Position numbers and translations under genes: made by a program
Assembly (NCBI RefSeq): GCF_000732325.1
Contig: NZ_BBIW01000004.1
Span: forward strand, 186,001-250,000
Length of the DNA stretch: 64,000 nucleotides
Origin: Paenibacillus sp. TCA20
GTDB lineage: Bacteria > Bacillota > Bacilli > Paenibacillales > Paenibacillaceae
Direction of reading: 5' to 3'
Notes under the pieces: generated by a model
What the model was told of the DNA's origin: nothing
What the model saw: only the letters and a program-made list of their open reading frames with translations
Database searches by the model: none
Shown: positions 35,746-43,743 of the stretch, one piece after another
Numbering within the stretch: the first letter of the stretch is position 1
Layout of the letters: every line of letters starts with the position of its first letter

Positions 35746-36000
35746 ATGACTAAACCGCTGAAAGTCGATGAAGTGTGGATGGATCGTATCGCCAGTTTGT
35801 TGAATGAAATGGAATTTGGCTCCTTGTCCATCATCGTCCACGAGGGGCAGATTGTACAGATGGAGCGGACCGAGCGCAAACGTTATGAGAACACATCTTC
35901 CAATACCTCTAAATCGGGCAAAGCTCGCAGTGCGGCGTCAGGAGCCGCTGATTCCAGATCGAGTGGTCCACGTGCACTGCGCAAATCCGGGTCTTCATAA
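35746..36000 (+). CDS. yezD: YezD-family small protein (DUF2292)
   Basis: An 84-residue protein. Residues 9-45 (WMDRIASLLNEMEFGSLSIIVHEGQIVQMERTERKRY) match the compact DUF2292/YezD fold, whose members (YezD in Bacillus, OscA in Pseudomonas) are linked to sulfur limitation. A Ser/Gly/Arg-rich tail of about 35 residues follows, longer than usual and probably disordered. The ribosome binding site is AGGAGG. Its position after cysW supports a sulfur-related role; the molecular function is not known. Confidence 0.85.
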   Translation: MTKPLKVDEVWMDRIASLLNEMEFGSLSIIVHEGQIVQMERTERKRYENTSSNTSKSGKARSAASGAADSRSSGPRALRKSGSS

Positions 36001-36075
36001 ACATTCATAGCTTATACCCTTGATTGAAAGCAGCTATAAGGTATTATGAATGGATTCGCTTGTATGTCAAAATGA

Positions 36076-36126
36076 AAATAAGCAGTTCCTCTGTCTTCTA
36101 TTAGAAGCGTGAGGAGCTGCTTATTT
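36076..36126. terminator. Bidirectional terminator between yezD and the convergent membrane gene
   Basis: AAATAAGCAGTTCCTC (36076-36091) pairs with GAGGAGCTGCTTATTT (36111-36126), with A/T ends on both sides. An inner CTTCTA/TTAGAAG pair caps it. Confidence 0.85.
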
Positions 36127-36134
36127 AGGTTATG

Positions 36135-36992
36135 CTAACGATAGAGCTGTGATTCTTGCTTATCCATGGCTGCGAATTGACCGGCATAAGGCCGTTCTTT
36201 GCGGGAAGGCGGCTTGCTCCATTTGAATCCGAGCAGGAACAGAATCAGCTGTCCTCCCAGAACATAAGGTGCAGCAGCGAGCCCGATCAGATGAAATAGT
36301 GCTGCCAGAATAATGGCTAAGGACAGCAGATTGGTTATTAATCCGGCGGCCGTACGTGGTCTCATCAAGATGAGGATGTAAACGTATGCGATGGATATCA
36401 TGCCGGATACGAGTCTTGCGCTCAGCAACACCCAGTCCCATGCAGAGCTTCCCTCGGTGATATCTCTTGCTCCTGTCATGAATTGGTACAACAGAACCGC
36501 GATACCTACCGCTGCAAGAGGAGCAAACATAGGCTGGATAATCTGCCAGAGTGCTTGTCCCCATCTTGGGGAGTGCACGGACGAGAACAATCGGTCTCGT
36601 TCGGCAGCCAGCCGGGTCATTTCCCGCTCCAGCGAACGTGAGAGTAATTGGAGCCCTGCTTCGTCACCTTCTGCAAGGCAGGCCTGAATCTGTTCTCTTA
36701 GATGCGGCGTAAGGCAGGGTGCAGATTTACTCTCCTGAAGCGCGAGGATGAGCGCTCCGTGCAGAGGCTCCCCAGGAAGACCGTCTTTCTTCAGCCCCAG
36801 GGTCAAATGTCCTGCAAGCTTGGAGTAGGTGTAGAGCGTGTCCTGAAGATCGTCCATTCGTCGGTACTTGCCCTGTCGCAAGCTGGATGCATGATATATG
36901 TAGAGCCACAGCAGCAGCACGATCATGAAGGCGGCAATTGCAATCACCTGTGCGGACAGCGAGATGCCGTCAATTTGTACAATAGAGCTCAG
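36135..36992 (-). CDS. Membrane protein of unknown function, probable CTG start
   Basis: About 285 residues. One membrane helix at the N-terminus (VIAIAAFMIVLLLWLYIYH) is followed by a cytoplasmic alpha-helical part of about 110 residues (DDLQDTLYTYSKLAGHLTL, then SLEREMTRLAAERDRLFSS) and four more helices near the C-terminus. I do not recognise the family. The first standard start is GTG at 36947, which lies directly at the helix and has no ribosome binding site. In frame 15 codons upstream, CTG at 36990-36992 sits eight bases behind AAAGGAGG, so initiation at CTG is likely. It is monocistronic. Confidence 0.6.
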   Translation of the reverse strand: MSSIVQIDGISLSAQVIAIAAFMIVLLLWLYIYHASSLRQGKYRRMDDLQDTLYTYSKLAGHLTLGLKKDGLPGEPLHGALILALQESKSAPCLTPHLREQIQACLAEGDEAGLQLLSRSLEREMTRLAAERDRLFSSVHSPRWGQALWQIIQPMFAPLAAVGIAVLLYQFMTGARDITEGSSAWDWVLLSARLVSGMISIAYVYILILMRPRTAAGLITNLLSLAIILAALFHLIGLAAAPYVLGGQLILFLLGFKWSKPPSRKERPYAGQFAAMDKQESQLYR

Positions 36993-37271
36993 GCTTCTCC
37001 CTCCTTTACACGAATAGCGGCGATATCTTCTCTCACTATTGCATACGAATCGGGGGTTTTCAAGTCGAAAAGGGGACGAAGCTAAAATTAAACCGCAGGA
37101 GCATGCAGGACAGGAACATGTGTTTTCTTTATTTCTATAAATATCGTAAAATAGTTCTAGGAATAGAGATCAAGTAAAGCTGCATTTCGACATAATTAAT
37201 CCTTGATTGGGCAAATCTAGAAAGGAACAATAGGTGGATCATTCAAAAAAACATACGGGGTGACTATAGAC

Positions 37272-37673
37272 ATGGAAATTACATATCAAATTCCTTCGCC
37301 GCAGGACTATTTGGACCTTCGCAAAGCTGCAGGGCTGTCCTTGATGAGTCTTGACGGAGCTCAGAAAGGGCTGCCGAACACGTTGTTCGCAGTCAGTCTA
37401 ATGGAAGAGGGCAAGCTCATCGGCATGGGCAGAGTTGTCGGTGATGGAGGCTTACAGTTTTTTGTGACGGATATTGCTGTTCATCCCGATTACCAGGGCA
37501 AAGGATATGGGAAGACCATTATGGGAGAGATTCGAAAATACCTCGATGATCATGTCCCTGCGAAGGGCCTCGTGTCACTTCTGGCAGATATCCCGGCTGA
37601 TCGGTTATATGAGCAGTATGGCTTTACGCATTCAGCACCCGAATCTCAAGGCATGCATTGGAAACAAAAATAG
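37272..37673 (+). CDS. GNAT-family N-acetyltransferase
   Basis: A 133-residue acetyl-CoA-dependent acyltransferase. Motif A is clear (FFVTDIAVHPDYQGKGYGKTIMGEI) with the Q/RxxGxG/A pyrophosphate-binding loop, and YEQYGFTHSAPESQGMHWK closes the fold. The N-terminus ITYQIPSPQDYLDLRKAAGL recalls Bacillus YjdJ/PaiA-like small GNATs. The substrate is not predictable. ATG 37272 is used: GGGGTGA lies nine bases upstream, inside a longer GTG-started reading. The spacer 36993-37271 before it holds no other feature I can support. Confidence 0.88.
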   Translation: MEITYQIPSPQDYLDLRKAAGLSLMSLDGAQKGLPNTLFAVSLMEEGKLIGMGRVVGDGGLQFFVTDIAVHPDYQGKGYGKTIMGEIRKYLDDHVPAKGLVSLLADIPADRLYEQYGFTHSAPESQGMHWKQK

Positions 37674-37762
37674 AAATTATTGGAAATTATACCTCGGTCG
37701 AATTGACAAATAAGTTTCACTATGAAAAGATGATAGATATACATTTAGATGCGAATGCTTGC

Positions 37763-37817
37763 AAATGGCCCCTGGTATTCTGAGATGGTTCAGAAGGAAT
37801 AAGGAGGCCATTTTTTG
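37763..37817 (+). terminator. Intrinsic terminator after the GNAT gene
   Basis: AAATGGCC pairs with GGCCATTT, with an inner TTCTGA/TTCAGAA stem, followed by TTTTTT at about 37811-37816. Confidence 0.75.
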
Positions 37818-37957
37818 GGTCATGGCAGCATTTTGCTGCATTAAGATATCGCTGGGTCCTCACTCTGAAACAGAAGGGTGAACTCTTATTTACAGTCATA
37901 GCATCAATCTTTTTCACGTCACTTAGGTCGTTATAAAGTGAGGAGATGTATGTTCAT

Positions 37958-39181
37958 ATGGGACAGTACAGCTATTTGAGTCATTTGGAATGTCCAAAGT
38001 GCGGACTGATTTATCATACAACAGGCGTTCAACAACTGTGCACTTGCGGATCTCCGTTAAACGCCCGATACGATCTGGATAGTCTTAAGAAGGAATGGAA
38101 TCCTGAAGCATTACAAGGCAGGGAGATGAACCTGTGGAGATATCATGAACTGCTTCCTGTAAGGGAACCGGAGCATGTGATCACTCTGGGCGAAGGGATG
38201 ACACCGCTGCTTCGTATGCCAAGTCTCGGGATGGATATGGCGATTCCTCAGCTGTATATGAAGGATGAAGGCTTGACTCCGAGCGGATCATTCAAGTCAC
38301 GCGGCGCTGCTGTCGGTATATCCAAAGCCAAAGAACTTGGCGTATCCAAATTTGCGATGCCGACGAACGGGAATGCGGGCGCAGCCTGGTCCTTATATGC
38401 AGCTCGTGCCGGTATTCAGGCAACGATTGTAATGCCTGTTGACGCGCCGCTGATTACGCGCAATGAATGTATTGCCGCAGGTGCAGATTTGTACCTCGTG
38501 AACGGACTAATCAGTGATGCAGGGAAGATTGTTGCAGATAAGGTCCGATCAGAGGGGATCTACGATGCATCCACGCTTAAGGAGCCTTATCGGATTGAGG
38601 GCAAGAAAACGATGGGACTGGAGATTGCAGAACAGCTGGGCTGGCAGATGCCGGACGTTATTCTGTATCCGACAGGCGGCGGTGTCGGCTTGATCGGGAT
38701 CTATAAAGGTCTGCTAGAGCTTCAAGAGCTGGGCTTTGTAACCGGTCGTCTGCCGAAGCTGGTTGCTGTACAGGCTGCAGGCTGTGCCCCGATTGTAAAA
38801 GCATGGGAGCAGAATGCGTCTGAATCGGAATTTTGGTCCGACTCGCAGACGATTGCCTTTGGTATTAATGTGCCCAAAGCGATCGGAGATTTTCTTGTAC
38901 TTGACGCCATATATGAGACGGATGGAGCTGCCATCGCTGTGACAGAAGAGGAAATTTTGTCTGAACAGCGTTTGTCAGCCCGGTTGGAAGGATCGTTCAT
39001 TTGTCCGGAAGGCGCCGCTGCTTTTGCTGCCGCACGAATACTTCGGGCTAACGGATGGATTCAGGACAACGAGAAGGTGATCGTCCTGAATACGGGCTCT
39101 GGCATTAAGTATCCGGAAACGATATCCGGCAATGTTCCACTGCTGAACCCGGGAGATACGATTCCCAAGGCGCTGACATGA
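37958..39181 (+). CDS. Threonine synthase-family PLP enzyme
   Basis: About 407 residues. An N-terminal zinc ribbon (CPKCG...CTCG) precedes a fold-type II PLP domain with the Schiff-base Lys in SGSFKSRG, the phosphate loop PTGGGVG and NGNAGAAW. This combination is typical of threonine synthase paralogues that convert O-phosphohomoserine to threonine. It is not next to hom or thrB, so it may be a second copy or act on another O-phospho substrate. ATG 37958 is used; ATG 37946 lies directly on the AGGAG ribosome binding site. A terminator follows. Confidence 0.85.
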   Translation: MGQYSYLSHLECPKCGLIYHTTGVQQLCTCGSPLNARYDLDSLKKEWNPEALQGREMNLWRYHELLPVREPEHVITLGEGMTPLLRMPSLGMDMAIPQLYMKDEGLTPSGSFKSRGAAVGISKAKELGVSKFAMPTNGNAGAAWSLYAARAGIQATIVMPVDAPLITRNECIAAGADLYLVNGLISDAGKIVADKVRSEGIYDASTLKEPYRIEGKKTMGLEIAEQLGWQMPDVILYPTGGGVGLIGIYKGLLELQELGFVTGRLPKLVAVQAAGCAPIVKAWEQNASESEFWSDSQTIAFGINVPKAIGDFLVLDAIYETDGAAIAVTEEEILSEQRLSARLEGSFICPEGAAAFAAARILRANGWIQDNEKVIVLNTGSGIKYPETISGNVPLLNPGDTIPKALT

Positions 39182-39208
39182 TCGAACTTATAATACAAAT
39201 GAATAGCA

Positions 39209-39250
39209 GGAAGCCATCTCGCTCCAGCCGGGCAAGGTGGCTTTTCTTGT
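39209..39250 (+). terminator. Intrinsic terminator after the threonine synthase-type gene
   Basis: AAGCCATCT pairs imperfectly with GGTGGCTT around a GC-rich inner part, followed by TTTCTTG. Confidence 0.6.
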
Positions 39251-39441
39251 GAATATCGAATAATGTAAGGTGAGCAGGGGATTGTCTCTAACATTATTAT
39301 GACGTATCTTTTTTGAATGAGAGAAGCATAACTAAGCTACGGAGCTTGAGTTGTAAACAATTGACGTTTTAATAGAGAGCATACCTGATTAATATAAAGT
39401 AAGCTTACGCTAGCATAGAACAGAAATGAGGACTGAATAAT

Positions 39442-40074
39442 ATGAATATAGCTTTATTTGGAGCAACAGGAACGATTGGACAAGCGATCTTGGAGGAAGC
39501 ATTGGGCAGAAAAATGACGGTAACTGCCATTGTGCGGAATCGGTTTAAATTTAACGAGAAGCGAGAGGGACTCACCGTTGTTGAGGGTGACATTCTTAAG
39601 CCTGAATCGGTTGCTGAAGCCGTAAAGGGACATGATGTGGTCATTAGCGCATACGGTCCTGAATTCGGTAAGGAGGAAGAGCTGGTCGAGGCGGCACGTT
39701 CCCTCGTAGAGGGCATTCGAAACAGTGGAGTCCAGCGTCTGCTCGTCGTTGGAGGAGCAGGCAGTCTGCTGACCGATAGCGGAGTTCCGCTGATGGAGAC
39801 TCCGGAATTCCCGGAAGAGGTTAGACCGCTGGCGCTCGCACATCGGGATGCATTTCATATTTACGAGGAGTCCGACTTGGACTGGACTTATTTGAGTCCG
39901 GCAGCAACGATCGAACCTGGACGCCGTACAGGCAATTTCCGAATTGGCACAGATCGTCTGATCCTGGATGAAGCAGGGCAGAGCCGTATATCGGTCGAAG
40001 ATTATGCAGCGGCTATGGTGGATGAAGCGGATGATCCGTATTTCAGCGGGTCCCGATTTACCGTGGCTTATTAG
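39442..40074 (+). CDS. NmrA-like NAD(P)-binding oxidoreductase
   Basis: A 210-residue atypical short-chain dehydrogenase. The nucleotide motif MNIALFGATGTIGQAI opens it, with VVEGDILKPESVAEAVKGHDVVISAYG and LLVVGGAGSLL as in NAD(P)H-binding (SDR_a5/NAD_binding_10) proteins. The C-terminal part DWTYLSPAATIEPGRRTGNFRIG and ISVEDYAAAMVDEAD is typical. Members act as NAD(P) sensors or flavin/quinone-type reductases. It lies 67 bp upstream of the NAD(P)HX repair gene, so the two may be co-transcribed. Confidence 0.9.
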   Translation: MNIALFGATGTIGQAILEEALGRKMTVTAIVRNRFKFNEKREGLTVVEGDILKPESVAEAVKGHDVVISAYGPEFGKEEELVEAARSLVEGIRNSGVQRLLVVGGAGSLLTDSGVPLMETPEFPEEVRPLALAHRDAFHIYEESDLDWTYLSPAATIEPGRRTGNFRIGTDRLILDEAGQSRISVEDYAAAMVDEADDPYFSGSRFTVAY

Positions 40075-40141
40075 AAGAGAATTCATCTTAGCGAGCGAGG
40101 GATCTATCTCTCGCTCTTTTTGATAGGAGGGGCTGGACAAG

Positions 40142-41816
40142 ATGTATGTTGTAACCGCGAAGCAGATGCGTGAGCTTGATCACATCGTAATTGAGAAGAT
40201 CGGCGTTCCTTCGGCAAGCCTGATGGAGAATGCAGGCAAGGCGCTCGCCGAAGAAGTGGTGAAGCTGTGCCGTGAAGAGCAGAATGGGCGAATAGAACGA
40301 GGAACACCGCGGGACCCGCTGCAGGAAGATGAGAATAACAATCGCAGGGCATTTGAGGAGTGGCGTGGTGTGAGAGGTACGATTCGTGCCGAGGAGACAT
40401 TACGCATCAAAGACCGAAGCCAGGAACATTGGTTTATACTCATTGGAAAAGGAAATAACGGCGGAGATGGGCTCGTGTGTGCCCGGCATTTGCAAGAGGC
40501 GGGTATCAAAGTAACGATTGTTTATGCTGTTCCGCCTTCAGCACTGGAGCAGGATGCTGCACTTCAAAGAGACGCGGCAACGGCATATAGGATTCCGGCA
40601 GTCGTATATAGCGAGAAGGAGCCGCTGTCATTTCATGGCATTACCGGTATTGTAGATGCGCTGCTGGGTACTGGAAGCAACGGTGCGCCGCGCAAGGCTT
40701 ATGCAGCCTTGATCCGTGAGGCTAATGAGAGCGGGCTCCCTATTGTCTCCGCTGATATTCCAAGCGGTTTAAATGCAGATACGGGAGAGCTCTATGAGCC
40801 TCATATCCGGGCAGAGATGACGGTGTGCTTCGGGTTGTTAAAACGCGGATTGACTCAGTATCCCGGTGCAGAGGCAGCAGGCCGCGTCAAAGTGCGATCC
40901 ATTGGAATCCCTCCTAAGCTCGCAGCGGATCAGGGCATATCTGTACAAGTCCTTACAGAAGAAGTGCTGGAAGGGACGCTTGGAATGGATCTGGCGCTCC
41001 GAAGATCAGGCGAAGGGCATAAGGGAACCTATGGACATGTGCTGCTTACTGCCGGGACACTTGCCATGAGCGGGGCCGGGCTTCTGAGTGCACGTGCATC
41101 GCTCCGGTCAGGCTGCGGTCTTGCCACTTGGGCGCTGCCTTACGAGCTGATGCCGCATGTCATCGGCAAGGTGCCTGAGCTGATGCTCGCCGATGCGGTG
41201 AGCGGAAATGACGGGCTGTGGACGGAAGAGTCAGCAGAGCGAGTTATACAGCTCGCGGAGGGCAAGGATGTGCTGGCCATCGGGCCGGGACTTGGGCGCT
41301 TTGAAGGAGATACAGGGTGGCTTCGCCGCATTGTTGAAGCATGTGATGTACCTATTGTACTTGATGCTGATGCACTCAATATGGTCGCAGCAGGAGGGGA
41401 AGATTTCTTCTTGGGGATGAACCGGACTGCACCGCTCATTCTGACGCCGCATCCGGGGGGAGATGGCTCGTTTGATGGGGATATCCACGAAGGACGTCCA
41501 GCGAGACCGGATCACCCATGCGGCGGCATATGCAGAGAAGACGGGCGTTATCCTTGTACTCAAGGGCTCGCGCACGGTCATTGCTGCTCCTTCAGGCAGC
41601 ACCTATATTAACCTGACCGGACATCCCGGTATGGGAACCGGCGGTGCAGGGGACGTGCTGACCGGCATTATAGCGGGTCTATTGGCTCAGGGATGGAGCG
41701 CTGAGCAGGCAGCAGCATACGGTGTATATCTGCATGGACTCTCCGGAGAACGTGCTGCATACAAGCGGCATCATCCGGGAGGCATTATTGCCGGCGACAT
41801 TATTGACGCATTGTAA
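40142..41816 (+). pseudogene. nnr: Bifunctional NAD(P)HX epimerase/dehydratase, interrupted by a frameshift
   Basis: Expected product: NAD(P)H-hydrate epimerase (YjeF_N) fused to ADP-dependent (S)-NAD(P)H-hydrate dehydratase (carbohydrate-kinase fold), which repair damaged NAD(P)H. The epimerase part has GKGNNGGDGLVCARHL and ADIPSGLNADTG. The kinase part has GHKGTYGHVLLTAG, IGPGLG and DADALN. At 41455-41460 a run of six G replaces the five expected: LTPHPG then shifts frame, and the proper continuation EMARLMGIS...GTGGAGDVLTG is in the next frame, to 41816. This is a single-base insertion in a homopolymer, real or a sequencing error. If real, the catalytic GAGD motif is lost. The epimerase part also has an extra charged segment of about 50 residues before GKGNNGGDG. 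Confidence 0.85.
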
Positions 41817-41878
41817 TACAGCGTATTGGCAAGGAGCCGCCGGTAAGGCGTCTGCACACAGATTTACAAGTCAAATTT

Positions 41879-41906
41879 AAGGACACGCAGAAGCGTGTCC
41901 TTTTTA
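41879..41906 (+). terminator. Intrinsic terminator after nnr
   Basis: AAGGACACGC (41879-41888) pairs exactly with GCGTGTCCTT (41893-41902) across AGAA, followed by TTTT. Confidence 0.9.
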
Positions 41907-41942
41907 CGTTTAGTATTGGAGTAAATCTTGACGACCAGGAAC

Positions 41943-42389
41943 TTAGAAGGAATAATACGTCAGCCCATACTCCATCAAAAAAGAACGAACGAGCAGTCTG
42001 GAACTGATAACAGGATGCAGCTCTTCATCCGCGTCCTGCATCATTTGCAGATCTGCGAGTGCTTCCTCGGCTATTCGGGTTCGTTCCATTCCCCATTCCT
42101 GTTCATGATCTGCAACGCAGAGCTTGGCCTGCTCCACGGTCAGCTCCTTCAGGATGGCAAACACAGAGATCCATGGAATCAGATCCCCGGGAGCACTCTC
42201 CTGTGGCAGCTCAAATTCAGCAAAGCCGTGTGCTGTCCCGCAGGTTATTTTAAACAATCCGCAGTAATGATATTTCTCCTCTGTCAAATAAGGAAGCCGG
42301 CGTGAATCATAGCGTATGATTTCCATCGAGCTGATCGCATCCGTTGTATAAGCAGGTACTGAATTATTCCCCATATAGGCGAGTGCCAC
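41943..42389 (-). CDS. Small protein of unknown function
   Basis: A 148-residue soluble protein, GTG start at 42389 behind GGAGGATG. The N-terminal half looks beta-rich (MEIIRYDSRRLPYLTEEKYHYCGLFKITCGTAHGFAEFELP); the rest is helical and acidic (VEQAKLCVADHEQEWGMERTRIAEEALADLQMMQDADEEL). No signal peptide or known motif. I do not recognise a family. The mandelate racemase-type N-terminal capping fold is only a faint resemblance. Confidence 0.55.
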   Translation of the reverse strand: MALAYMGNNSVPAYTTDAISSMEIIRYDSRRLPYLTEEKYHYCGLFKITCGTAHGFAEFELPQESAPGDLIPWISVFAILKELTVEQAKLCVADHEQEWGMERTRIAEEALADLQMMQDADEELHPVISSRLLVRSFLMEYGLTYYSF

Positions 42390-42698
42390 GAGTATTCATC
42401 CTCCATTAATCATCCTCATTATTATGTTGATCATCATATAGCAAATGTCACAGACGAGTAAAATGATCCTTGTTCTAAAAAAACCGGTTTTTCAGCAAAT
42501 CGGACGAAATGGATGAAAGTAAGCGGTTAATTAAGGGCCAATCTCGACCGATCGGACCTATATCTATCGTTGTCAGCTTCTTGCGCAAAAAGCAAGGAAA
42601 GTGGAGTTAGAGAGAGGAACGAAGAGGAAAATAAAGATAACAATCCGCTATGCGAAGTCAATGATTCGAAATTCGTCTTATATGAGGAGCGGACTTTC
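42390..42698. other. Intergenic region upstream of the kdp leader
   Basis: No gene with a credible ribosome binding site is seen. A palindromic AAAAACCGGTTTTT lies around 42478-42491 and may be a small terminator or operator. The rest is A/T-rich. Confidence 0.4.
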
Positions 42699-42727
42699 TT
42701 TACAGCACATTCGGTCAGGATTATGAT
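42699..42727 (+). promoter_or_regulatory. Promoter of the kdp operon
   Basis: TTTACA (42699-42704), a 17-base spacer and TATGAT (42722-42727). Transcription would begin near 42734, about 25 bases before the riboswitch. Confidence 0.6.
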
Positions 42728-42759
42728 TCTTGGCATAAAAGCTTTCGCCATACAATTTC

Positions 42760-42918
42760 ATACCGCTTAATCCTTTGATGAATGAAAAGGAGCGGGGGAA
42801 CCAGTGAGGTTTGCTATGCAGGCTTCGAGGGGTGAATCCTGAAGAGCACACCATATGTGCTTAGTACAGGTAGGGCGACTCTCACGCCCGAATCCGACAG
42901 CTAACCTCGTCAGCGTAT
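42760..42918 (+). ncRNA. c-di-AMP riboswitch (ydaO/yuaA class)
   Basis: Conserved blocks of the class appear in order: GGGGGAACCAGTGAGG, GGGGTGAATCCTGAAGAG, a variable hairpin, TAGGG, and the long signature CCCGAATCCGACAGCTAACC followed by TCGTCAGCGT. Outer P1 pairing is possible between ATACCGCT (42760) and AGCGTAT (42912). An intrinsic terminator lies downstream. This class turns potassium uptake and osmolyte genes off when c-di-AMP is bound, which fits the kdp operon that follows. Confidence 0.93.
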
Positions 42919-42984
42919 CTAGAGAGACTTTCTTATATCCGAGCTCTTAAGTGGCAGCGGCTTGTTCCCGCCTGCCTACGAATA

Positions 42985-43027
42985 AGAAGCTGCGCGAGAG
43001 AGATTTCTCTTGCTCGGCTTCTTTTTA
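42985..43027 (+). terminator. Riboswitch expression-platform terminator
   Basis: GAAGC...GAGAGA pairs with TCTCTT...GGCTTC, followed by TTTTT. It lies between the aptamer and the first operon gene, so it is probably the regulated terminator. Confidence 0.8.
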
Positions 43028-43065
43028 TTGCCGGATGAAGGGAGAAACAGGAGGGGAATGCACAA

Positions 43066-43461
43066 ATGTCCGTTGATGACGATGACGTCATAATTGTTGC
43101 AGCTGGGGGTAAGCCGGGCAGATCCTTTATAAAGACCCTGCTCATGAAGGGTTTGCCGTTTGCCATCTTGGTCAGCTCTGAGCATGAGCGTAAAGAAATG
43201 CAAAGGCTCTATGTGGAACCGGTCATTCAAGTGGATTCTTTCGAACAGGCACCTGAGCCCCCTGATTTCCACGTAGGTCACGTATTTCTGTTCGAGGAGA
43301 GTCTGCCCGTGTGCTGTAAGTACATCCAAGTCTGCCGGTCATGGACCTGTAAGCCAATCTATGTCATTACAGAGCGAAGCAAGCCGCGGCTCATCTACAG
43401 AGGGCTTGGTGCAACACATGTCATCTACAGCCGCGGCAGCGACTGCTCTTTCTTACTCTAA
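43066..43461 (+). CDS. Small Rossmann-like protein at the head of the kdp operon
   Basis: A 131-residue protein, ATG behind AGGAGGGG. VIIVAAGGKPGRSFIKTLLMKGLPFAILVSSEHERKEMQ has the beta-GxxGxxxxxxL-alpha-beta layout of a TrkA-N/NmrA-type nucleotide-binding fold. The rest contains CCKYIQVCRSWTCKPIYVITE and RGLGATHVIYSRG, which reads like the late strands of the same fold. It is too short for a full RCK domain. It sits between the c-di-AMP riboswitch and kdpF, so a role in sensing for the pump is plausible but unproven. Confidence 0.65.
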   Translation: MSVDDDDVIIVAAGGKPGRSFIKTLLMKGLPFAILVSSEHERKEMQRLYVEPVIQVDSFEQAPEPPDFHVGHVFLFEESLPVCCKYIQVCRSWTCKPIYVITERSKPRLIYRGLGATHVIYSRGSDCSFLL

Positions 43462-43486
43462 ACCGGAATCGGGAGGTGCTAAACCA

Positions 43487-43594
43487 ATGCTGGATTTTAT
43501 CATGATCGTATTGATCAGCTTGTTGACGCTTATTTCAATCGGAGTTATCAAAGGCTCAGACTTAATCACCTCGGAAGGGAGTGAACAAAAATGA
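43487..43594 (+). CDS. 35-residue single-helix membrane peptide overlapping kdpF
   Basis: ATG at 43487 follows GGGAGGTG by eight bases. The product has one membrane helix (FIMIVLISLLTLISIGVI) and a short polar tail ending GSEQK. Its stop codon overlaps the kdpF start (ATGA), so the two are translationally coupled. It differs from KdpF, which follows as a separate gene. It may be a second KdpF-like stabilising subunit. Confidence 0.6.
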   Translation: MLDFIMIVLISLLTLISIGVIKGSDLITSEGSEQK

Positions 43595-43671
43595 TGTGGG
43601 TGCTGCTTGCTATTGCAGCTGCTGTATTCATTTATTTGGTCTACGCACTGCTTAACCCAGAGAAATTTTGA
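43591..43671 (+). CDS. kdpF: KdpF, small subunit of the K+-transporting ATPase
   Basis: A 26-residue single-helix peptide with the family signature YLVYALLNPEKF at its C-terminus (compare YLVYALINAEAF in E. coli). KdpF stabilises the KdpABC complex in the membrane. GGAAGGGAG precedes it in the coding sequence of the overlapping peptide gene. Confidence 0.85.
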   Translation: MMWVLLAIAAAVFIYLVYALLNPEKF

Positions 43672-43743
43672 GACAGAACAAAGAACTAGATTCATTTAAC
43701 AATGAATAAACGACATTCACTAACAGGAGGCTGATAAGTCGAT

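Noticed and set aside
37820..37945. A possible T-box leader before the threonine synthase-type gene (AAGGGTGAACTC)
   Set aside because: The AGGGTGGNACCGCG core is not matched, no specifier stem is evident, and the hairpin there fits the upstream gene's terminator better.
42570..42770. A 66-codon frame upstream of the kdp riboswitch
   Set aside because: No ribosome binding site, no recognisable protein features, and it covers the kdp promoter.
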